Assembly (NCBI GenBank): GCA_948099385.1
Contig: CANUEZ040000108.1
Location: forward strand, 1,188,001 to 1,252,000
Reading direction: 5' to 3'
DNA length: 64,000 nucleotides
Origin: Fasciola hepatica
Taxonomy: Eukaryota > Platyhelminthes > Trematoda > Plagiorchiida > Fasciolidae
Positions within the stretch are counted from its first letter, which is position 1. Each line of letters begins with the position of its first letter. Under the pieces are notes generated by a model. It was given only the letters and a program-made list of their open reading frames with translations. It was not told the origin of the DNA and did no database searches. A program made the position numbers and the translations under genes. This document shows positions 55,679-64,000 of the stretch, piece after piece.

Positions 55679-58600
55679 GAAGGAGGTGGTGAAAAAATGC
55701 CGAAACCCCAGACTATTTCACTTCTTTTTTAACGGAACATTAGACATTGTGGACCGGAGCACCATGCAGCGCCCTCGAAGACGCCGGACCTAATTATGGG
55801 ATATTCAGAATTTCTCATGGCCGTTCTGGAGTGCAGTTTCCAGGGGGCCGTATGTCAAACCAGCGATCCAGTTACAAGAAGCCGGCCCAGGCCACCCCAG
55901 CCAAAATGACCCCTCACATCAGAGATACAGCTTTGAACCCTCCGGGTTCAGCCATTTCGAAGTATTACGGGAGGCTCTCTTTAATTGCTTGGCAGCGTCG
56001 CATCTAAAATTTCATCTCCGAAGTCCAATAGAAGGATGTGACACTCCCACAGTTATTTCTAATGATGCTTCTAGTGATAAACACGACGTCGATGAAAAAT
56101 GCAGCCTTCAGTCTACCATAAATGCGGCGATTAATGCCGTAAGCTCAACGCATAGTGGAGTTTCAATACGAGGCTAGAGTTTGGTTAAGTGTTCCGAGGC
56201 TGAATACAAAGCCCCTAACAGCAAGCATCGTTGCTTCCCATCCACACATTTTTCACCGCCCCCGTTACTCCGTTAGGGACCACCACACACCATGCATCAA
56301 CCCCCCAGCACGGAAAGCCCAGTAGCTACTCCGAGGTTTGGAGTTGTGTCAGGATGCCTCCCGGTTATTGCTTCTGGCCGAACAGCAGGAGACAACCATC
56401 AATAGCCTATGCCAGTCAGGCCCAAGAAGATGCCGTACCACTCTGTGATCTCCAAAGCCAAATTCCTAATTCTGAGAGTATAGCTATCAACACCGTTTCG
56501 GATCCCGGGCTTAAAAGTTTGAAGAGCCCCGTGTTACGGCCGCTGACACCTCCTTGCAGACTGCTTACTAAAACACCCGATAAATTCAGATAGTCCAGTC
56601 GGGAGTAGGTACATCCCTTCCCGCGAGCCTTCTGTGCACCTGACATACGCTGATCCGACCGCTCAGGATCAGAACTTACCAAGATCCTAAGGTCTTTAAC
56701 CCTTTTTCGTGCGCCCATAGTAAGTGAGCTCTGGTCGTGAATGACCTTCGGGCTTGTGGCTGTCCACTACAACAAGAAGCTTCCTAGAGCTATGATGGTG
56801 AGCTGCACTTGTATGACCAATTAGGGGTGACAACCGTGTCTCTGCTCATCCCCCATGGGCTCCACCAATTCCACGTTGCCAGGACTTGGGAGCAAAATAA
56901 AGGTGGAATAAACATTACGGATCGAGAAAAGATCAAACTTCGGAAACCAAGCTGTGGGACAAGAGACTTGAAGGTGCTGCAGGAAATCAAAACTGGAGAG
57001 CGTCGAGGTCCAAAATACGTCTGGAAAGCTCACGGAGGCCAGTGTACGTGAGTTATGCGCTTCAGGAGGACAGAAGGGTACAACTCTTACAATCCCGGGA
57101 AGGGATCAAGGAAGTGAAAATATAGGCAAACGTCGGGAAAGCTGATGAAAAATGTCGTAACGAAATCGCAAGTGTGAAGCGCGAGGTAATGAAGAAGAGG
57201 ACGACCGAGATATATGGTGAATTACCGGTGAGTCTGACGGAGATGGAAACCAAGTCGCAAATGGATGAACCTGGTGAATATGATGGAATGTCTTGATGCG
57301 TAATTATACCGCTCTGGCCATCGAGAAGATGCTTCCGGACTGTTGGCCGTTAATTTCCTCGTATCTATCAGATGGGATAGCAACCACTGAGAAGATAACC
57401 CGGGAAAACCATAGCCGGCACTGAGGGGAAAATTTGAAGGGGAAGTTCGGATTTTGGTTTTGAGGTGTGCTGCTTCTTGGGTAAGCAGTTGGATTGCTCT
57501 TTGGGAAACCACAACCGAGAACCATGGTACGCGAGAGAAGGTCAAACTATGGGGCTACCTTGACCAGGCATCTGCTTGCTGGTAGATAGTTGTGACGTTC
57601 GGCATCTTTAGGAACAGCTAGGTGTCGGAACGGTCTTGTTATAAGAAGTTACCAATAGCCCTCAGCAAACCATTTGTAGCACTAGCAAGGTGGTGTGTGT
57701 GGGTGAAACTTGGTGACCGGAATGCTCTCTAGGTCGGCAGCGATAGGCCAGTTTGCAGACGGGTGGAGGAGAAAATCAGTGGAATAGGCTTCCTTCATGA
57801 AATAGTGAGGACAGGCAGTTCGATGATCAAGGGATTCTGAAGTTGAGAATGGTGCTCGCTGAAGCACGCCGGGGTGGTTTCCTCCAGCACTTTGCATGGG
57901 ATGATGGTAGGTCTAACCAACCCGAAGTTTCCCATTTCCGGGCGGGGTCCCCATTACGTACGGCGACCACTTCTGTGTTCTGCCACTCTCATGGCAACCT
58001 CTCGTGACTGAGGTTGGATTTGTGCAACTTGTAAACAGGCGTGGATAGGGTATCCGCCAACTGCTTGGTGGTAGCAAGGTAGATGTCTTCCGGTGCAGCA
58101 GACTTGCAAATAACTAACCCTTTTAGGTACCTGCCAAAATTACTCTGGAAGGCCTAATTCTTTTATGATCGGAGGAAGAGTCCCCACTTAAAGCCTATTT
58201 GCGTCCCGGTGTCATTCCTGAGCACACTGCCAAAATACCCGCCCGGCGCACCCGCCCTGCCGTGGTCATCGGTAGCTACTCTAGGTTCATGGGCCGTGAG
58301 TGGTCCTACCCATCCCCCGAAGAACCCATAAGATGCGCTTTGCTGCAGTATTTTGGATGCTTTTTGACCCCATGGACTAACTTCATCTCACAGAAGCGCT
58401 TAGCAGGTTGCATTAGGTTGACTGTCCCGTTCCTACGCTGGGTACATGAAGTAAAATCCTAGTGACTTCCGGAATTCTTCAAGACGGCCGAACTACGGTC
58501 TCTACGCTTGGATGACTTGCCCACTGCACCCCCGCACCACTCCGGTTTGACCACGCACCGGAGCTTCAAAGGAGCAACCCCTTTCTGTAAGGTAATCAGA

Positions 58601-59920
58601 GATCTCCTGATCACCTGTCTGCTTTCCTTCAGACTAGCGTCTTCAGATATATTCCATGCTTGATCCACCTCCTAATCCACATTTGAAAAGCTTTTAATAA
58701 ACCTCGAAACTACTTTGGGTTGAGGCACGCAAAGAGCGATCTTGACACTCACGTCATGGCTCCTACCGAATGGAGGATAAACCTGGATTTCGGCCGTATC
58801 TTTTTAATGATGCGTAATCTTTAGATAAAACAAGGGCGGCTCACAGCTGGTTCTATATCTGGTATTTTCCCTCATATTGGAACACGGAATTCGAAGGCAG
58901 CCCACGTCGAAACCCTTCCATTGGGTTCCCTGGGGTATATGACTCGACTGTCCAGTCTGGAGGTGGTAAGTTTGAGTCCCCAAATATAAGGGCCTTGTTC
59001 CGCCTGGGTCTCGGGCGCAAAGCCCGAGTTGATGACTAATATTTGCAAAGATGTCCATCAGTAGAGCCCACAGAGACCGATGGTGATTTAGGACTTCCGA
59101 ACACTCCAAAGCCATCCCGGTTTGGCGAGGTCGCGCCATCCCCCACCAAGCAGCATTGCCAGTTTTCACCCCCTAGCACTTCTGCAATTTCCAGAAGTCC
59201 CAACGGCTTAAAAGCTTTACTTATAGCTATTGGTGAGGTAACCCGGACTCTGGATGACGTACTTTGTTGTACTCGGGAAACATCTTTTAGTGCCCCGCTG
59301 GTCCAGCTACATTTTTGAATGTGAGCAAATCACCGGATAATAATCCATGCTCAAAGGGTATAATCTAATATTGACCTGTCATGTTGTGAAGTACAAGCTA
59401 TGAGTTGACCGGAAATGCGTCTATGAAAGGTTCATCAGCGATCCCGACAGTATTGGTCATGAGATATTTCTGCCCCTCTCAGCAAGCGGAGATTCCCTCG
59501 TCCCCACTCCGTGAACCTTTTCTAGAGAAACTGTGTGGCCATACGGAGATGACCGAATCTGAAAGTGTCAATTCGCAAATTCACATGGACATTCATAACT
59601 AACTAGCACTTAGCCCCAGGAGGCTTGTACGTTGTTCGGTACCACAGGGCTGTCCGCTATTTGTCCGCGTGCCGGGAGGGCGCTTGGTTTGCACCAATTA
59701 AGAAGCACATTTCTGACAGCTCTGCTTACAGGTGCCTGAAACTTGAGGTCTCCTTGCCAGCTTTCCATCCAGTGTCGCCCTGAAACGTAAACGTGATCAA
59801 CACTGTCATCACTAACTGTCCTCCACTTATTCCATTAATTTTATCGTACTCTGTCAGTGGTTGAAGCTTTTGTCTTGTCGCCTGTTCCTTAGGCCATTCT
59901 TCGGATCCAGTTAGCACATG

Positions 59921-60486
59921 GTATGTGGGGTACCAAAGCAGGAATTGCTACTTCTGCAGGTTGCAGTGTGCCATACAACATTCACCTGTCTACGTCCCAC
60001 CTGGCTCCTGATTTTCGTGTCAATGGTTCCTACTGTTTTAGAATCAGCAGCCTTTTGCCCGATTTCCTTTAGCTTGCTAAGTTGACTTTATTCTCCTCTC
60101 TCTCACCGCCGAGGACGAAATTAGTTGGCGTGGGTTGTTGTGACTGAGTCGGTAGCTGAAGTGGACAACACCCCACCCTCCGGTAGACCTTCTTCTTCTT
60201 TTGCTGGTAGTGATTTGCCGGGCTTCCAAGAAGAGGTAAAACTAGAAGTAAAAACTGCTCCATCAAAGATGAAAGCTGCTGAGCCCAAGCGTAGGGCAGC
60301 TAAGGTCAGACGAAGGACGGCGGGGGAGCCTGGATGACTTCGTGGTACGTTGCTACGGGGCGGTCATCAGCCGGAAAGAGGACTGACGGTGACGTCCATA
60401 CTAAATGGCCCCTCAGGACTATGAACTTTTGCAGGACTTCTGGAAGCCACTGTGACCAGCTCTAAGAACTTGAGAAATCTGACACG
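59921..60486. other. Junction between CR1-like and BEL remnants
   Basis: No clear feature. The part from about 60,120 may be the 5' coding or leader region of the BEL/Pao remnant that follows, but stops are frequent. Confidence 0.3.
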
Positions 60487-60954
60487 ATGAGTGCGTTGGA
60501 TGGGCTCAGCCGGCTCTCTGCAAGACCTGAATCGCCTAAATGTGAACTTCTAAAGTTCGATGATTTGCTTTTACAGTATGTTCCGTTCATTCTACAACTT
60601 GGAGAGAGAGATGGTCACCAGAGTCGGAACCACTGGTTGCTCTATTGCAAAGGGAAAGCGAAAGGAGCTATCAGAATCTGTTTACTTTGTCTTCCTAGTG
60701 AGGGCTATCGGGAGGTGATAGGCACGCTAGAAAAGATTTTCGGTCAGAGGCATTGTACCGTGTGGTCTCTGCTAGATCAAATAAACAAACCAGCATTGAT
60801 AGCTCAACATCCGGAAGCCCTGTCCTCTCATGCTAACAATCTGGCCAGTCGCATAGATGCTCTGAAGCCACTAGGATATTTGAGTGACCTCAATTCAGTT
60901 AGCACCCTAGAGGCCGTTTTGTATAGGTTGTCTTGTTTCATGGCAGTTGAATAA
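60487..60954 (+). pseudogene. Gag (DUF1759-like) fragment of BEL/Pao remnant
   Basis: 155 open codons: CELLKFDDLLLQYVPFILQL, NHWLLYCKGKAKGAI, PSEGYREVIGTLEKIFGQRH, NNLASRIDALKPLGYLSDLN, STLEAVLYRLSC. This matches the pattern of BEL/Pao gag capsid-like domains (FDG, LLY.KG.A..AI, Y..A...L...FG). It ends at TAA with no zinc region following in frame. Confidence 0.72.
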
Positions 60955-61899
60955 GTAAAATGGCCCAAAGAGGTCTACCAGATAGACGACAAATGGGTTT
61001 TACGACTTTTATCACTCCTTTTGTGCTCAGGCCCGCTTGCAGGGCAAATAATACAGTTACCTTCTTCCTGAACGAAAGAACGCGTTAGATGTTTATGGGA
61101 AGGGCCATTTGAGTCAAGAGACATCGGCTGATTCTATAAAATGATCACGGCTGGATTTAATGTCGTGACAAACAGAACTCGAAGAGCTTTCAAGAGTTCT
61201 GAGTACTGTCGTTTAGAGAAAACTGGGAGTTTGTGTCTCGATCCGGAGGTGGTTTTATGCGCATCTGTCAAGGACAATGTGCCGTTGGATATCTTTTTGG
61301 GAAGTTGTGTGAAGAAAATTAGCAGTTTTTGATGTCATTATCCGTTGTATGAGATGAACAAGGTTCCGGTCATCAATGCTTCCAGTCAGCTATTTCTCAC
61401 GGGTCTCCTTGTTGACCTAAGGGTTGTACCTGCCTTAATTGGAGGCGCAAACGAGTCCTAACTCTTTGGTGAGCCTTTAGGCAAGGGCTTCGATATCTGT
61501 CTCATGCAACATGATATAGCTGAACTTTTAGGTCCAGTAAGAGGGACGGCCTGAATAAGCTTGACAACTCTCATTCGGCGTACTGTGCAGCGGTGTGAGG
61601 GGTCAACCTTGAGTACGAAGCCCTAGGATGCTATTGAAATGACCAAAGTGAAGGCGCCCTTCACATTTCCATCGCTTCTGGAGGAGTGGGCCACAACACA
61701 ACAAGGAAACTTAAGAGGGGCGTCATCGGACATCTTGCAAGTTGGAGAGCATCAGAGTACGCACAAGAAGTGGGAAAAAGGATACCGAGTGGCTGCGCAT
61801 GTCATCTGGAGAGAAATGTGTGGTAAGTGGCGCCGCCAGTCACCATTTTCGAAGGTGACAGTTACTGCCTTGAAATCAGTATCCAAGCAGGCCTAAAAT

Positions 61900-63300
61900 G
61901 ACTAGTGCTGCTGGCTGTACGAGTATTGAAAAGTTTGGGAGTGCTCCTGCACAACTATGTGAAGCCTTGCGTACCGGACGGACCCTGAAGTAGCGTTACT
62001 GAAAAGAAAACGGAAAAAACAGCGAAAGTTTTCGAAATATTAGAAAGCCTTTCCCGATAATGGGGGACAAAGACTTCGGCTTCCTTTGAGAATCAACCTC
62101 AGACAACCCCAAGCCAGATGATTCCGCTTTTCTTTCCATTTATTCCCTTACATATTTTCAAGTTGGCCCAGTCTCCTGAACAGACCAGGAGTAATATTCA
62201 GTTTAAACTCACTTCGCAAATTGCTAAAAGAAGACAAAAGAGAAACTTGTCAAAATTTTGCTTGCACTGTTAAAAAAGGCGTATCGTTTGAATTCACACT
62301 GCAGTTATTCTAGCCTTTCGGGAGTACTTATCTGCCTTTTACAAAGTACATTTTGTTACATCTGTTAAACACAACATTCCATCTTGTGTAGATATTACAT
62401 CCTTTTCTGAGTTGATGTTCTGTTATGCTCCTCCCTGTTTCAAGCCGACGGATAATCAAAAGCTTATCTACGTTTATCTCCAAAAAATTAGTTTGCTATT
62501 CTCACATTATTCCCGTTTTTGAACCTTTCATTTTTGTGCGATATCTCATTTTCACTTGAACGTTCCATTTATATTCACTTTCTTCGAACATTTTCTAATC
62601 TAACTTATTACATGCCGTTGTCGAAATAATCAGTTCTCTGACCGAAATATGTAGCCCTAAGTAGTGAAGCCTCAAGTTCTATTCTGGAAAGTCTACTCTC
62701 TGATCGTTTGTCTGATTGTACGCTTCGAAGTTCTGTAGGATAAACTAATCCCGATTTGTGCCGTGAAATTCTGAGTGGACTCACATCAAGTTGCCTGAAT
62801 GTTGGATACAAGGCTGTCGCAACCTATGGCAGACTTGGCGAAAGCAGAATTTTAGTGGCGACAGGCGACCACAATAGGTTACGGTCAGGAAGGGAAATGA
62901 TCACGACTCCATCCTGAACCCCAGGATGGATTTAGCTAGAGGATTTTAGGTGGCAGCATAGGTGGTGTCTGTTAAAATCCTTCCAATGTTGCTATATACT
63001 TTGTCGATTTGACTATGTCAGACATAATCTCGCTAAGATCTACGCGCAATACTTCTGCAGCTTTGTCTGTTTTTGTGAGGCTTTTTAGTTTGACATCGAG
63101 CCATTAAGAACGTTGTTGGTGGATCCCTGGATGTTAAAACTCCGGGTTATATTGTTAAGTCTATTTGGTCCCATGAAGTTTGTATAGGATTGAACATTTT
63201 GTGGTTTTATACCTGGTGCGGTGAAACTACGGAATCGTCCCGTTCTGGTTGCGGAATTTGTGGTAATTAGCCGGGCTTTGCCTGAGCTGCCACTCTTGTG
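61900..63300. other. Unassigned, AT-rich stretch inside the BEL/Pao remnant
   Basis: 62.1-62.8 kb is visibly AT-richer than either side, with no frame of length. It may be an insertion that separates the gag and RNase H parts of the remnant. Nothing else recognised. Confidence 0.3.
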
Positions 63301-64000
63301 AACTACAGCCAAAACTTATGAACCTTCAAGTTAGGCCAGTCCGTTAACATAACGCTCAAACCAAGTGCTTCCAGTTTGTACCCGAAGGACTTTGGCCGGG
63401 ACGAACCATTGGGAACGAATACTAACACGAAGGTGAAGGAGGTAAAGATGATCGTGGAGGGAACAAAGCTGGCGAAAGTTATGCTATTGGATGCTGGCAT
63501 GGACTTTGATTTCCACTTATTTTGTGATGTCTCTGAAGTTGGTTAAGGAATAATGTCCTTCCTTCTACCCTGTCCCGTACACCATAATCAAGGAGCGGAA
63601 TTGCGCTTCCCAAGTCGCACATAACCCCTTTGAATGCCGCCTAAGCACCAGGCTTGGATTTGGCTGCAACTGTCGTTTGCCTTTCAGATATTAGAAATCA
63701 ACGAGAAGGAGCTGAACCTGGAATAAAGTGACAGTTATTTTTGGACTGGTTCTATGATGGTCCTTCAATGCGTGGAGGGTGGCCAGTACTCTTCAGTACG
63801 CTCATTGCGGCCAGAGAATCCAAGTGCCAGCTGGCGTCCCATGTAATGGGAACACGTGCCAAAAAGATCGAAATCTGCAGGCCCTGCTTCTAGAGGAATG
63901 TAATTCGTGGAGAAGGACAGTCAACCATGGCATTATGGTCGAAAGATTGCGTGGTTTTCTGGAGCTGCTGAATCCTAAGACGAAGCTTTTATGGAAGTGT

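Larger units (their letters stand above)
54857..59920 (-). mobile_element. Decayed CR1-like non-LTR retrotransposon (longest)
   Basis: Endonuclease part on the minus strand at about 59,560-59,400 (SFSRKGSR...GQKYLMTNTVGIADEPFI) and 59,010-58,900 (KALIFGDSNLPPPDWTVE, where the usual GDFN is GDSN). The pre-RT linker is at about 58,430-58,330 (CEMKLVHGVKKHPKYC). RT start at about 58,100-57,930 (LSTPVYKLHKSNLSHERLP, EWQNTEVVAVRNGDPARK). The late RT is at 56,718-56,600 (KRVKDLRILVSSDPERSDQR). The C terminus is at 55,040-54,857 (FTDSPLVFRLPQKSTNIWNS, then FKPGLDAYL). Motif A-C regions between 57.9 and 56.8 kb are not readable. 55.2-55.7 kb may hold an insertion. Confidence 0.7.
60487..64000 (+). 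mobile_element. Decayed BEL/Pao element running off the window
   Basis: Gag capsid-like region at 60,487-60,954. Near the window end an RNase H region is readable with frame changes: FDFHLFCDVSEVG (about 63,500), QILEINEKELNLE, SDSYFWTGSMMVLQCVEG (about 63,730-63,785) and a PASRGM block. The RT expected in 61.2-63.4 kb is not recognisable. It is a different family from the copies at 35-51 kb. No LTR is identified. Confidence 0.65.

Noticed and set aside
1..64000. Bacterial or phage features such as operons, CRISPR arrays or attachment sites
   Set aside because: Spliced exons, SINEs, non-LTR and BEL retroelements and microsatellites show animal nuclear DNA; no regularly spaced repeats were seen.

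Overview
The window is eukaryotic nuclear DNA from an animal, most likely a parasitic flatworm. The evidence is one spliced RAD23 gene whose first three introns are only 35-37 bases long while its fourth is about 19.6 kb, and a dense load of RTE-like, CR1-like, Penelope-like and BEL/Pao retroelements of the kind flatworm genomes carry. Tapeworm versus fluke cannot be settled from the sequence alone; the RTE-like proteins look tapeworm-like to me, with low confidence.

Layout. 0.6-6.3 kb: two decayed RTE-like non-LTR retrotransposons on the minus strand, bordered by TA microsatellites. 6.3-11.9 kb: mostly unassigned DNA with a tRNA-derived SINE, RTE pieces and one unexplained open frame. 11.9-33.5 kb: RAD23 on the minus strand, six exons, 366 codons plus stop. 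The two 3' exons lie at 11.9-13.0 kb and the four 5' exons at 32.6-33.5 kb. The giant intron between them holds three decayed minus-strand RTE copies, an almost perfect 6.3 kb palindrome built from an RTE element, an RTE fragment and four SINE copies. 33.9-51 kb: a nested cluster. A Penelope-like fragment with inverted arms is followed by a 6675 bp BEL/Pao element (plus strand), a 2 kb CR1-like segment with an old solo LTR, and a second BEL/Pao element of exactly the same length on the minus strand. 51-64 kb: remains of at least two more CR1-like elements on the minus strand, then a decayed BEL/Pao element on the plus strand running off the end.

The main discovery is in the cluster. Neither BEL copy has a target-site duplication of its own, but the 5 bp flanks match crosswise: GTAAG beside the 5' end of copy 1 and the 3' end of copy 2, CAGCC beside the 3' end of copy 1 and the 5' end of copy 2. 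Two normal insertions in opposite orientation followed by inversion of the 2 kb between them explains this. An assembly that placed the middle segment backwards would look the same. Undoing the inversion also makes the CR1-like pieces collinear and completes the inverted arm of the Penelope-like element.

Only RAD23 looks like a functional gene. It would encode the ubiquitin-shuttle and nucleotide-excision-repair factor with UBL, UBA1, XPC-binding and UBA2 domains. Every retroelement reading frame seen carries stops, frameshifts or truncations.
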